NCBI RefSeq assembly: GCF_018372875.1
Contig: NZ_JAHAIF010000011.1
Coordinates: 6,797-70,796 of the forward strand
Direction: 5' to 3'
DNA: 64,000 bases
Origin: Clostridium sp.
GTDB taxonomy: Bacteria; Bacillota; Clostridia; Clostridiales; Clostridiaceae
Shown here piece by piece: positions 53,627-63,072 of this stretch. The notes beneath the pieces were generated by a model. The model was given only the letters and a program-made list of their open reading frames with translations, made no database searches and had not been told where the DNA came from. Positions within the stretch are counted from its first letter, which is position 1, and every line of letters begins with the position of its first letter. The translations under genes were made by a program, and so were the position numbers.

Positions 53627-53684
53627 TCAGCCCCTAGAAGATGCTAGGGTTGGAAAAGCTATAGTAGGTAAAACTAAAATCTAA
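53621..53684 (+). other. Predicted +1 programmed frameshift extending the major tail protein
   Basis: At CCC-TAG (53621-53626) skipping one base opens a frame from 53625 to TAA 53682-53684. It encodes SQPLEDARVGKAIVGKTKI, clearly related to the capsid extension. Eight nt after CCC is the hairpin CCCTAG-aagatg-CTAGGG (53632-53649), the same stem and spacing as at the capsid site with a different loop. Confidence 0.78.
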
Positions 53685-53744
53685 AGAGTAGGAAAATATT
53701 TTCCTGCTCTTTTATATTTATTAAATTTTATAGGTGGGTGACAT

Positions 53745-54065
53745 ATGAAAATAAAATTAGAAATGATAAACAATGGAGAGACTGAAATAAAAGAATTTTC
53801 TACTATTAGAATGCGAGGTAGAGCCCTAAAAAGAATGCTTGAAATTCAAGATGTAATGAATCAAGCAGATGAAGAAGGTGTTTTTACTCAAGAACATTAT
53901 GATTTAATGTGCGAGTATATATGCGAAATGTTTGGTGATAAATTTTCACTTGATGAGCTTTTAGATGGAATGGATCTTGACGACATATATCCAACATTTA
54001 TAAAGCTTGGTGAAGAGATTGGAAATAAAACAATGAAGAAGATGGAAAATTTAATAAAAAAATAA
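53745..54065 (+). CDS. Tail assembly chaperone, short form (gpG-like)
   Basis: 106 residues, acidic and helical (RGRALKRMLEIQDVMNQADE, CEMFGDKFSLDELLDGMDLD). It lies between tube and tape-measure genes, the invariant place for this chaperone. It ends at TAA directly after a slippery A7 run. Confidence 0.88.
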   Translation: MKIKLEMINNGETEIKEFSTIRMRGRALKRMLEIQDVMNQADEEGVFTQEHYDLMCEYICEMFGDKFSLDELLDGMDLDDIYPTFIKLGEEIGNKTMKKMENLIKK

Positions 54066-54319
54066 AAGGCGGAAGTGAAGAAAAAGAAACTTCCGCCTTT
54101 GATGAGTACGACAAAGAAAATGGATATGAAGAAATAGAAGATAACCAGGATAAGTGGGTAGATGTTTTCTTTTGGATAATAAGGTATGCAATAAAAGTTC
54201 ACAAGATGAGTTATAAAGAGTGTATGGACATGGATGTTGTTGATTATATAGATTATTTAGAATTTGATATGGTTAGAAACCCTATAGAAAGCGACAATAG
54301 TGGGGAATTTCAAGGGTAG
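53745..54319 (+). CDS. Tail assembly chaperone, -1 frameshift fusion (gpGT-like)
   Basis: A slip of -1 at A-AAA-AAA (54056-54062) continues translation from 54062 to a TAG at 54317-54319. It adds about 85 residues with KWVDVFFWIIRYAIKVHKMS. A 12-bp perfect hairpin (AAAGGCGGAAGT / ACTTCCGCCTTT, 54065-54100) starts 2 nt after the slip site and should stimulate it. The product assembles tape measure and tail tube. Confidence 0.87.
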
Positions 54320-54330
54320 GAGGTGAACAA

Positions 54331-57036
54331 ATGCCAGGAGCAAATATAAAAATTGGTGCATCAAGTAGTGAATTTCAAAAACAAATGAAAGAAGTAACAA
54401 AGCAATTAAAGCTTGTTAGTTCAGAATGTGGAGTTGCTACAGAGAAAGCAAAGCTCTTTGGAAACGCTCAAGAAAAGTTATCATCAATACAAAAAGAGTT
54501 AACAGCTAAAATTCAAGCTCAAAATAAAATTATAGATATCTATAAAAATAGAATAGTAGGTATTAATTCAGAAATTGAAAAGGAAAAGAGTAAACAAGCA
54601 GAGTTAAGCAAGAAAATAGATGATGTTACTAAGAAAAAGAAAGAAAGTATTGAAACTACAGGCAAGAACAGTAAAGAAACAAAGGCACTATCAGAAGAAT
54701 TAGCAAAATTAAAAGAAGAATATGCTAAAAGTGAAAAAGCCATTGAGAGAAGTAACAGTAAGCTAATTGATGCAACTACCAAAATGAATAATACTGAAAA
54801 ATCTATATTAAAGAATAAAAAGGCTCTTGAGGATGTAAATAATCAAATATCTAATTTAAAATTGGATAAGTTAGAAAAAGATTTTGATAAGGTATCTCAA
54901 GCTAGTGGCAAAATGAGTGATAAGTTAAAACCAGTAAGTACAGCAATAGTTGGAACTGGAGTAGCAAGTGTCACTGCAAGCATAACTTTTGAAGATAGTA
55001 TGGCGAAGGTTATGACAATAGCTGATGAATCTATAGTTAGTTATGATAATATGAAGAAAGCAATAGTAGATCTATCAAATCAAACAGGAATCTCAGCAAA
55101 TGAAATTGCAAATAATGTTTATGATGCAATTTCAGCTGGTCAAAGTACAGGAGATGCAGTTAAATTTGTAACTGAATCAACTAAACTAGCAAAAGCAGGA
55201 TTTGCAGAAGCAGGCCAGTCACTTGATTTATTAACTACTATAATGAATTCATATGAACTTGAAGCAAGCGAGGTAAATAGGGTATCTGATATATTAATAA
55301 ACACTCAAAATGTAGGTAAGGTAACTGTTGGTGAATTATCGGCTGATATGGGTAAATTAATACCTACCGCAAAGGCAACTAGTGTTAATCTAGAGCAAGT
55401 AGCGACAGGATATGCACTTATGACAAGTAAGGGTATTAAGTCAGCAGAATCAACAACTTATATGAACTCAATGTTAAATGAGCTTTCAAAAAGTGGGACA
55501 AAAGTAAGTGATTCTATTAAAAGCTTGACAGGGAAAAGTTTTCAGGAGCTAATGGCTAGTGGTAAATCTGTTGGAGATGTTTTAAGTATACTTGACAAAA
55601 ATGCAAAGGCGAACGGGAAGTCATTAGCTGATATGTTTGGAAGTAGTGAAGCAGCAAAAGCAGCTATGATACTAGTAACTGATTCGGGTAAAGCTTTTAA
55701 TGAAGTTTTATCTGATATGGGAAATGTAGTTGGAGCGACAGATAAGGCCTTTGATACTATAAGTGGCACTAATGGAAATAAGTTCAGAATATCATTAAAT
55801 GAAATTAAAAATAGTGCCATTAAGATGGGGGATGCTTTAGCACCAGTTACAGAAATGGTTGCAAGTGGATTAAGTAAAATAACAAAAGTATTGAGTAGCT
55901 TAAGTTCAGAACAATTAAAGACTATTGCGGGAATAGGGGGCGGTATAGTTACAATAAACTTAGCACTTGGAGCAGTTAGTAAATTTACATCTGGATTAAG
56001 AGATACTGTTAAAGCGTATAACGATATAAAAAAATTCGGAAACAATGCTATAAATGTATTTAATAATTTTAAGAATAGTGCAATTAATGGAGCAAAAGCT
56101 GCAGGAAACTTTGCTATAAAAGTTGGAACTAACATGGTTAATGCAACAGTTAATGGAGCTAAATCGTTAGGAAATTTAGTTTTAAATTTAGGGAAAGCAA
56201 GCCTATCATTTGCTAAAAGTGCAGTGCAAGCAAGTATTAGTGCAACTAAATTCATAGCACATAAGGCAGCTACTATTGCAAGTACTGTAGCAACAAATGC
56301 TATGAGTGCAGCACAAGCAGCGTTAAACTTTGTTATGAATTTAAATCCAATAACATTAATAATTATTGGAATAACGTCACTAGTTGCAGCGATAGTTGTT
56401 CTTTGGAATAAGTGTGAGTGGTTTAGAAATATAGTTACTACAATGTTTGAAACCTTAAAAAATGCTTGGAATTCTACAATAGGTTTTTTCAAAGGATTAT
56501 GGCAATCCTTTGTTGATAAATGGAATACGGCAGTAGAAGGTATAAAAAATGTGTGGAACAATTTGGTTCAAGGAATTAAAGATGCTTGGAATTCTATAAC
56601 AGCACCATTTCAAAATATAGTTGATTCAATAAAACGTATATGGGATGGATTTATATCAATGTTTAAATTACCTCACTTTAGTATATCTGGTGAGTTTAGT
56701 TTAATTCCTCCATCAATACCGAAGGTATCTGTAGATTGGTATTACAATGGAGCAATATTCAAGTCACCAACTGTATTAGGTGGAATTGGTGTTGGAGATG
56801 CATTCAATGGTCAAGGATCTAATGCAGAGGCTATAGTACCACTTAATGAAATGTATAGAAATATTAAAGGGATAGTTGATAATAGTTCAGGAGAGAACAT
56901 AGTTGTTTATCTTACTAATGTTACAAAGTTAGATGAAGAAGTTATAAGTGAAAAAACTACTAAAAAGGTAATAAAAAGAATTAGTAAATCAACCAAAAAT
57001 TATAAGAAAGGAAAGGGAGGTTTTGCATATGGCTAA
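54331..57036 (+). CDS. Tail tape measure protein (TP901 type)
   Basis: 901 residues. N-terminal coiled coil (about 15-190), TP901-type core (ISANEIANNVYDAISAGQST and GELSADMGKLIPTAKATSVN), hydrophobic segments around residues 670-695, and a C-terminal GGIGVGDAFNGQGSNAEAIVP motif. It sets tail length and may help DNA pass the membrane. GGAGGTG upstream. Overlaps the Dit gene by 8 nt. Confidence 0.94.
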   Translation: MPGANIKIGASSSEFQKQMKEVTKQLKLVSSECGVATEKAKLFGNAQEKLSSIQKELTAKIQAQNKIIDIYKNRIVGINSEIEKEKSKQAELSKKIDDVTKKKKESIETTGKNSKETKALSEELAKLKEEYAKSEKAIERSNSKLIDATTKMNNTEKSILKNKKALEDVNNQISNLKLDKLEKDFDKVSQASGKMSDKLKPVSTAIVGTGVASVTASITFEDSMAKVMTIADESIVSYDNMKKAIVDLSNQTGISANEIANNVYDAISAGQSTGDAVKFVTESTKLAKAGFAEAGQSLDLLTTIMNSYELEASEVNRVSDILINTQNVGKVTVGELSADMGKLIPTAKATSVNLEQVATGYALMTSKGIKSAESTTYMNSMLNELSKSGTKVSDSIKSLTGKSFQELMASGKSVGDVLSILDKNAKANGKSLADMFGSSEAAKAAMILVTDSGKAFNEVLSDMGNVVGATDKAFDTISGTNGNKFRISLNEIKNSAIKMGDALAPVTEMVASGLSKITKVLSSLSSEQLKTIAGIGGGIVTINLALGAVSKFTSGLRDTVKAYNDIKKFGNNAINVFNNFKNSAINGAKAAGNFAIKVGTNMVNATVNGAKSLGNLVLNLGKASLSFAKSAVQASISATKFIAHKAATIASTVATNAMSAAQAALNFVMNLNPITLIIIGITSLVAAIVVLWNKCEWFRNIVTTMFETLKNAWNSTIGFFKGLWQSFVDKWNTAVEGIKNVWNNLVQGIKDAWNSITAPFQNIVDSIKRIWDGFISMFKLPHFSISGEFSLIPPSIPKVSVDWYYNGAIFKSPTVLGGIGVGDAFNGQGSNAEAIVPLNEMYRNIKGIVDNSSGENIVVYLTNVTKLDEEVISEKTTKKVIKRISKSTKNYKKGKGGFAYG

Positions 57037-57724
57037 ATATTTCATAGTATATGGAAATGAAACAAATTTAGATTTTAACTTACATGTAGTTACAAGGCCA
57101 GTAAAACCTTCTGCAGAAATGCAATACGAGGAGATTAATATTCCTGGTAGAGAACCTTTATATAGAGAATTGTATTATAAAGATATAGAAGTGCCTATAT
57201 CTTTTAATTTTGTCTCTAAACCTTGCGAATGGGAAAACGACTTTAGAAGAATAAAGAAATGGATTAAAAGTGGTTCTGAAATATTAAAATTTAGTGATGA
57301 TCTAGAAGTGTACTATAAGGTTAAAAAAGTAAGAATAGATACGATAGAAAGAGTATTAAAAAAGCTAGGAAAGTTTACAGTTATATTTACTTGTAGTCCA
57401 TATACTTATTTTTGTGATGGCATAGAAGAAAGAGAATTAGAACAATATTTATATAATCATGAAATGCTTACAAAGCCTGTTTATCGAATAACAGGAGAAG
57501 GTTTATTAAAACTTAATATAAATGGTAAGGAGGTACAAATAAATGTAGGACAGGAAGTTATAGTGAATACAGAGTTAGGTTTATGCTTCAGAAATGGAGT
57601 GATAAACAATGTAGCTTTAAAAGGCTCTTATGCAGATATGTACCTACAAGAAGGGGATAATACATTTGCATGGAGTGGTAACTTTAAAATATATATAATT
57701 CCAAATTGGAGGTGCTTAAGTTAA
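57029..57724 (+). CDS. Distal tail protein (Dit)
   Basis: 231 residues of the phage tail/Dit family: ETNLDFNLHVVTRPVKPSAE, EEINIPGREPLYRELYYKDI and FTVIFTCSPYTYFCDG. Hub of the baseplate at the tail tip. ATG 57029 has GGGAGG 8 nt upstream. Overlaps the next gene by one base. Confidence 0.88.
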   Translation: MAKYFIVYGNETNLDFNLHVVTRPVKPSAEMQYEEINIPGREPLYRELYYKDIEVPISFNFVSKPCEWENDFRRIKKWIKSGSEILKFSDDLEVYYKVKKVRIDTIERVLKKLGKFTVIFTCSPYTYFCDGIEERELEQYLYNHEMLTKPVYRITGEGLLKLNINGKEVQINVGQEVIVNTELGLCFRNGVINNVALKGSYADMYLQEGDNTFAWSGNFKIYIIPNWRCLS

Positions 57725-59553
57725 TGAATCAGATTGAAATATATCTTAAAACTAATACAAATTATGAAATGAATGGGGATATGCTATTACTCCCTATAAG
57801 TTGTACTTATAAAGCAAGTGAATACTTAGTTACTTTAGAGCACCAAATAGATGATATTGGAAGATGGAAGTATATAGACTATGAAAATGTAATATCAGTT
57901 GAAGGTGATGGAAATAAAAAACTTTATAGAATTTTTAATGTAGTAAAGTCTTTGGATAGTATAACAGCTTATGCAAGGCCTTTATTTTTTGATTTAATAG
58001 ATAATGTTTTATTAGATGTTAGACCAACTCTAAAGAATGGAGAAGAAGCATTAAATATAATTCTAGAAGGTACTGGATTTACTGGACATAGTAATATTTC
58101 TACTGCCAATACATCTTATTATGTAAGAAAAAACATAGTAGAAGCAATTCTTGGAGATGACGAAAATTCTTTTTTAAATAGATGGGGTGGAGAGGTTCTT
58201 TTAGATAACTTTGATATTTATATCAATGATAAGATTGGCTCTGATAATGGGGTAAGGGTTGAATTTGGATATAATCTTAATGAAATAGAAGAAGATATAA
58301 ATATCGAGGAAGTTGCTACAAGAATAATTCCAACTGGCTATAATGGAATAATGCTTGATGGTAGCACTCCTTGGGTAGATAGTCAACTTATAAATAAATA
58401 TACAAAGCCAAAGATGAGAGTTATAAATTTTGATGATGTTAAGGTTAAAGAATCTGAAGCAGATGAAGAGGGATTTAACACTATAGAAGAAGCAAGAACA
58501 GAACTAATAAGAAGATGTAATAAGCTTTATGAGGAAGGCATAGACAAGCCAAGTGTTAATTATAAAATAGATATGATTAATCTGGCCAATACTACTGCTT
58601 ATAAAGAGTATATTAAGTTAGTAACAGTTAATGAAGGTGACACAGTAACATGCTGTATTCCAGGATTAGATATAGATGTTAAAGCAAGAGTTATAGACTT
58701 TGAAAAAGACCTTATAACAGGAGAATATATATCATTAGAGTTAGGAAATGCTATTTCTAACTTTTTTAAAGAACAAGCAGATGTACAAAGTAAAATTAAT
58801 AATATATTAAATTCTAATGGAACAGTAAAAGGAAATGAAATACAAGGATTTTTAGATGCGACTAAAGCTAAGTTGGTAGCACAAAAGGAAATAGGACAGT
58901 TGCAAGATGTAAGAGCATTTATCTGGGAAGACTTAGATCCTAATTCTCCTACATATGGGTGTATGATTGGAGGAAGTGCTGGAATACAGATTAGTCAACA
59001 AAGAACTCCAGACGGAAAGGATTGGGATTTTACTACTGCTATAACAGCAGAAGGACTAATATCTGATAAAATTGTAGGAAGATTATTTTCTTCTAAGAAT
59101 GGAATGACAAAAATATGGATGGAAACTGGTACATTTGAAAGTGAACTACCTGATGGTAGCAAAATAGTTATAAGTCCAGAGAAAGGCTTTTATAATAAGT
59201 TTGGAGATAGTGAAAGGGAATATTATCATTTGAATTACTATGATTTAAAGAATATAGAAGTAAGTAATACTGGTACTTGGGGGTTAGATATTACTTTACC
59301 GAATGAATTTAAAGGTAAAAAGTTTATAGCAGATTGTAATTACAAGGAAATTCTTTCATCATATCCTTTAACTATATTCGGAAACCAAAGAATTTATCAA
59401 GAGGTGGATTATGAAAAAGGATTAATACGGTTAAGTGGCACTATAATTTCGCAAGCGATTGAATTTTATAATGTAGATAATAAAACTTATTTAATGTCAT
59501 ACAAAGGAAACAAGAAGATTACTGCTAAAATATCTATTAATGTAATAGCTTAG
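57724..59553 (+). CDS. Tail-associated protein (Tal / minor structural protein)
   Basis: 609 residues. The N-terminal ~370 residues match the phage minor structural protein (gp18/Tal base) domain: RWKYIDYENVISVEGDGNKK, GYNLNEIEEDINIEEVATRI and VNEGDTVTCCIPGLDIDVKA. No obvious lysin motif was seen in the C-terminal part. ATG 57724 overlaps the Dit stop; GGAGGTG upstream. Confidence 0.88.
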   Translation: MNQIEIYLKTNTNYEMNGDMLLLPISCTYKASEYLVTLEHQIDDIGRWKYIDYENVISVEGDGNKKLYRIFNVVKSLDSITAYARPLFFDLIDNVLLDVRPTLKNGEEALNIILEGTGFTGHSNISTANTSYYVRKNIVEAILGDDENSFLNRWGGEVLLDNFDIYINDKIGSDNGVRVEFGYNLNEIEEDINIEEVATRIIPTGYNGIMLDGSTPWVDSQLINKYTKPKMRVINFDDVKVKESEADEEGFNTIEEARTELIRRCNKLYEEGIDKPSVNYKIDMINLANTTAYKEYIKLVTVNEGDTVTCCIPGLDIDVKARVIDFEKDLITGEYISLELGNAISNFFKEQADVQSKINNILNSNGTVKGNEIQGFLDATKAKLVAQKEIGQLQDVRAFIWEDLDPNSPTYGCMIGGSAGIQISQQRTPDGKDWDFTTAITAEGLISDKIVGRLFSSKNGMTKIWMETGTFESELPDGSKIVISPEKGFYNKFGDSEREYYHLNYYDLKNIEVSNTGTWGLDITLPNEFKGKKFIADCNYKEILSSYPLTIFGNQRIYQEVDYEKGLIRLSGTIISQAIEFYNVDNKTYLMSYKGNKKITAKISINVIA

Positions 59554-59568
59554 AGGGGGTGATATACT

Positions 59569-61680
59569 ATGAAATTTTTAAATAAAATTAATCTAAAAAT
59601 TAATGAAGATTTTTATGATCGTATAAAGGTTAAACAAAATGATACAGCAAGGTACTTATTATTTAATTTATTAGATAATGGAGTACCTTTTTCATTGGAG
59701 AATAAAACTGTAAGAGTATATGGACTTAAACCAGATGGAACAAAAGTATTTAATAACTTAACTATAATAAATGCTGCTAAAGGGCTTGCAGAGTTACAGC
59801 TCACTACACAAATGTTAGTTAAACCAGGGTGTCTAAAGCTGGAATTAGTTATATATGAGGCTACTGATATATTATCTACAACAAAGTTTGATATAGATAT
59901 AATTTCATGCATACGTGATGATGGAGCTATAGAAAGCACTAATGAGTTTTCAGCGTTAACATTAGGGTTAAGTAAACTTGATGAATGGGACAAGTATTTC
60001 AAAGAAACTTCGGGTGCTATAGAAGAGAAATACACAGAAAGATTAAATGGAATTGCGTCGTCCTTGGAAGAAAGAGTGAAATATTACTTGAATTATTCTG
60101 ATATGGTATCAGATGATAGTTTAAAAAACGGACAGTCTATTAGGTTATTTGGTTATTATTACCCTAATGATGGTGGTCAGTGTGATTATATTTATGAAAA
60201 TGGTGAGTTTAAGCCAGTAATCCTTAATTATGTTACTCCAGAAATGTTTGGGGCGAGAGGTGATGGTATAACAGATGACACAGAAGCTATACAAAAAGCA
60301 TTTGATAGTGATTTATCTAATATTGTAATATTTGGTAGAAAGACATATCTTGTAAGTTCTCAATTGAACATAAATAAGTCCAAATTAATAATGGGTGCAG
60401 GATATGCCTATACTCCTAATCGTTCAACTATTTTAAAATGTACACAAGACTGTATTAAAATTAATGTTAGTTATGTTAATATAAAATATATTTACTTACA
60501 AGGTAACAGTGACTCTAAGCCTTCATATCAATATTTAGCAATTACAGTTAAGGATGAACTTAGCAAAGCTATAGCCCAAATTACATTAGAAGATATATTT
60601 ATTGCTTACTTTGATGAAGCTTGTAGAATTAATGGATATTCATGGAACTATAATAATGTTAATATAAATAATGTTAACAAAGGGTTTAATATTCTAGGTG
60701 GTACAGCTCATAGGTTCAATGCTTGTTCTGTTAATATATGTAACTATGGATTTGAAACAAAAGATGTAATTTATTCAACTCTAATTAATTGTGGTGTTGA
60801 CCATGTTAAAGAGAAGGCTTATTATATTCATGGATCAAGTAGAAATATATCACTTTTAGGGTGTAGCGGTGAGAATATCAGCAAAACATTATTAGATATA
60901 GATTCAGCTTTCTATGTAAATGTAGAAAATCTTCAATCGTTGTTTAATAATACCCCTAACAGTGAAAATCTTATAAAGTTATCTTCTAGTAGTTATTGTA
61001 GATTATCACAAATTAATTTGACTGGATATAGTTCAATTCAAGGTAATATTCTTATGATTAATCTTGGTGGAAATAACATTATTGAAAATTGTGAATGGCT
61101 TAGTTCCATAGAAAAAATTAAAATTATTCAAAGTACTGTATTAGGAAGAAATGATATACGATTACCTATAAATACTTCAATAGAAAGCGGAGAGTTCGCG
61201 ATAGAATCCAATAACAAAGTATATTGTGAAAATGTACTTCCACTACTTCAAAATTCTGAATCTAAGAAATCAATAGGTATTAAACTAACTGGTTTGAATA
61301 GTGCAATGCCATTAGAATCTAAATTAGAAAATATAAATGGCTTTAATAATATAAGGATATGGGCAAGTAGTAGTACTAAGGAACAAAATATATATGATAT
61401 AAAAAATACAGGAGTTACAATTAGTGGCAACGGTTCAATAATTAAATTTCAAAACATGATATTCAAGTCGTTAAGTGAATTGCCAACTAACGGATTCTCT
61501 ATTAGTGATAGTAAGGTAATTTTCATTAACTGTGACTTTAGTCAATTATCAGTAAGTGGAGGTAAAAAGATTACTTGTGCAAACTTTGCAAATGTAGTCT
61601 TTAATGGTTGTCAAGGTATTACTATTAGTAGTGATGTTAAAAAAGATGGTACTTGTGATATATCAGAGAAGAACGCTTAA
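59569..61680 (+). CDS. Tail spike/receptor-binding protein with pectate-lyase fold
   Basis: 703 residues. An N-terminal BppU-like baseplate-attachment domain (about 1-125, DNGVPFSLENKTVRVYGLKP) and a linking helix (about 140-170) precede a right-handed beta-helix. The beta-helix starts at VTPEMFGARGDGITDDTEAI, the pectate-lyase-superfamily signature. It probably binds or cleaves a cell-surface polysaccharide. Ribosome site GAGGGGGTG. Confidence 0.9.
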   Translation: MKFLNKINLKINEDFYDRIKVKQNDTARYLLFNLLDNGVPFSLENKTVRVYGLKPDGTKVFNNLTIINAAKGLAELQLTTQMLVKPGCLKLELVIYEATDILSTTKFDIDIISCIRDDGAIESTNEFSALTLGLSKLDEWDKYFKETSGAIEEKYTERLNGIASSLEERVKYYLNYSDMVSDDSLKNGQSIRLFGYYYPNDGGQCDYIYENGEFKPVILNYVTPEMFGARGDGITDDTEAIQKAFDSDLSNIVIFGRKTYLVSSQLNINKSKLIMGAGYAYTPNRSTILKCTQDCIKINVSYVNIKYIYLQGNSDSKPSYQYLAITVKDELSKAIAQITLEDIFIAYFDEACRINGYSWNYNNVNINNVNKGFNILGGTAHRFNACSVNICNYGFETKDVIYSTLINCGVDHVKEKAYYIHGSSRNISLLGCSGENISKTLLDIDSAFYVNVENLQSLFNNTPNSENLIKLSSSSYCRLSQINLTGYSSIQGNILMINLGGNNIIENCEWLSSIEKIKIIQSTVLGRNDIRLPINTSIESGEFAIESNNKVYCENVLPLLQNSESKKSIGIKLTGLNSAMPLESKLENINGFNNIRIWASSSTKEQNIYDIKNTGVTISGNGSIIKFQNMIFKSLSELPTNGFSISDSKVIFINCDFSQLSVSGGKKITCANFANVVFNGCQGITISSDVKKDGTCDISEKNA

Positions 61681-61717
61681 GACTTAAAGGACGACATAAC
61701 TAAATAAAAGATTTAAG

Positions 61718-61748
61718 AGAGATTTAGAGTTAATTCTAAGTCTCTTTC
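61718..61748 (+). terminator. Terminator of the tail operon
   Basis: An 11-bp stem, AGAGATTTAGA / TCTAAGTCTCT (one T-G), with a 6-nt loop and T-rich tail. It closely resembles the terminator at 63073-63104. Confidence 0.8.
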
Positions 61749-61770
61749 TTTGTATGAGGAGAAGAGATAA

Positions 61771-61971
61771 ATGGAAAAAGAGTTTTTAGTAAAACCTATA
61801 GCTATCAAATATATTTGCAACTCTTGTAAAGAAGGAGAAATGGAGCCTACGGGAGAAAATGACTGGAGTTTAGATATACCTAAATTTAAGCATAGATGTA
61901 ATAAGTGTGGAGAAGAACTATTTTTAGATAAAAAATACCCACAAATAAAATATAAACTTATTAATATGTAA
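61771..61971 (+). CDS. Small zinc-ribbon protein
   Basis: 66 residues with two CxxC knuckles, CNSCKEGEMEPTGEN and CNKCGEELFLD, forming a zinc ribbon. GAGGAGAAGAG lies upstream. It sits between the tail operon terminator and the accessory cassette promoter. Unknown role; it could be an independent moron. Confidence 0.72.
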   Translation: MEKEFLVKPIAIKYICNSCKEGEMEPTGENDWSLDIPKFKHRCNKCGEELFLDKKYPQIKYKLINM

Positions 61972-61974
61972 ATT

Positions 61975-62003
61975 TTGACAAGTATTTTTGTATGTTTTAA
62001 AAT
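61975..62003 (+). promoter_or_regulatory. Strong promoter of the accessory cassette
   Basis: TTGACA (61975-61980, perfect) and TAAAAT (61998-62003) with a 17-nt spacer. This is the best sigma-70-type promoter noticed in the prophage, and it lies inside the late region. It makes expression in the lysogen likely. Confidence 0.8.
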
Positions 62004-62042
62004 GTATAGTATAAAATTTACATATTAAGAGGTGTTGTTAAT

Positions 62043-62234
62043 TTGGAATGGATTATTGAAAATGCAGAATGGATTTTTGATGGAATTGGGGTTACAGTAA
62101 TAGTAGCAGTTATAGGTATTTTTTTTAAAAATAAAAAAGATAGTAGTGGACAAACTATTAATTCTGGTAATAATTCAACTAATATTCAAGGGGAAAATGT
62201 TAATGTGAATATTGGAGGTAAAGAGGATGCTTAA
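62043..62234 (+). CDS. Small membrane peptide with C-terminal shared Asn/Gln-rich motif
   Basis: 63 residues from a TTG start (AGAGGTG 8 nt upstream; the only nearby ATG is out of frame). An amphipathic N-terminus (MEWIIENAEWIFDG) leads into one membrane helix (about 14-28), a short KNKKD segment, and the motif GQTINSGNNSTNIQG at 36-50 followed by ENVNVNI. The motif recurs at the N-terminus of the next gene product. Tiny size, membrane segment and C-terminal motif suggest a pore-forming or membrane effector. This function is inferred. Confidence 0.75.
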   Translation: MEWIIENAEWIFDGIGVTVIVAVIGIFFKNKKDSSGQTINSGNNSTNIQGENVNVNIGGKEDA

Positions 62235-63060
62235 AGGTCAAACAATAGATAGTGGCAATAATTCAACTAATGTACAGGGAAAAGAAGTTACTTTTGTTCA
62301 AAATAATATGGGACTATCGTATTCTGATGTAAAAGATATAGCTATGAATGTATTTAAAAGTAATTTTTATGATTTGGGAGAAAAAGTAGAAGAGTTAGTG
62401 CAGGAACGTGCAGAAAAATTATTAGATGATTATTTAGATAAGTTGAAAGAAAAAAATCCTAAATATATAAAAAATACAGAAGATCCAGATTTAAGGTATG
62501 TTATATATGAAGCACAAAAAAATTATGCAAGAAGGAATGATATAAATATAGAGAAGCTATTAGTAGACACACTAGTTGAAAGAACAATTTATAAAGGTGA
62601 CTCTATCAAAGAGTTAGTGTTAAATGAAGCATTAAGCATAATACCTAAATTAACATCTAAACAAATTGATATCTTATCATTAATTTTCTTTGTTAAATAT
62701 GTTAGAGGAAATCTTCCTACAGCTTTTATTGTTAATATAATGGACAGAATAAGAGGAAATATTAATATAGATGAACGAGATAATTTTTATCAACATCTTC
62801 AATATACTTCATGCATATCAATAAGTATTGGTCAAGTAGATTTTTATAGTACTATGATAGGTAAAAGTGCTGAAATGACAGATGTATCAAAAACTAAAGA
62901 AATAGTAGATAATAATAGCAAACTGTCATCTATTAGAAGTATGTGGGATAATTCACAGTTATGTCATGCATCCTTAACTAGTGTAGGAATGGCAATTGCT
63001 ATAGTCAACATAAATACAAAGCTTGGGTTAGGATTAGATTATGATATTTGGATAAAATAA
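62227..63060 (+). CDS. Soluble partner protein with N-terminal shared motif (LPO_1073/Vpar_1526-like)
   Basis: 277 residues. ATG 62227 is chosen (GGAGG 8 nt upstream), giving an 8-nt overlap with the peptide gene. GQTIDSGNNSTNVQG occupies residues 4-18. Next come LSYSDVKDIAMNVFKSNFYD and a long charged helical region (about 45-80), then a mixed C-terminal domain. The layout resembles the poorly characterised LPO_1073/Vpar_1526 family as I remember it. No catalytic motif is seen. It may sense a signal and trigger the membrane peptide. Confidence 0.72.
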   Translation: MLKGQTIDSGNNSTNVQGKEVTFVQNNMGLSYSDVKDIAMNVFKSNFYDLGEKVEELVQERAEKLLDDYLDKLKEKNPKYIKNTEDPDLRYVIYEAQKNYARRNDINIEKLLVDTLVERTIYKGDSIKELVLNEALSIIPKLTSKQIDILSLIFFVKYVRGNLPTAFIVNIMDRIRGNINIDERDNFYQHLQYTSCISISIGQVDFYSTMIGKSAEMTDVSKTKEIVDNNSKLSSIRSMWDNSQLCHASLTSVGMAIAIVNINTKLGLGLDYDIWIK

Positions 63061-63072
63061 ATAAGATTTAAG

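Noticed and set aside
55542..56561. Long minus-strand open frame inside the tape measure gene
   Set aside because: A shadow of the strongly supported tape measure frame, with low-complexity composition and no ribosome site.
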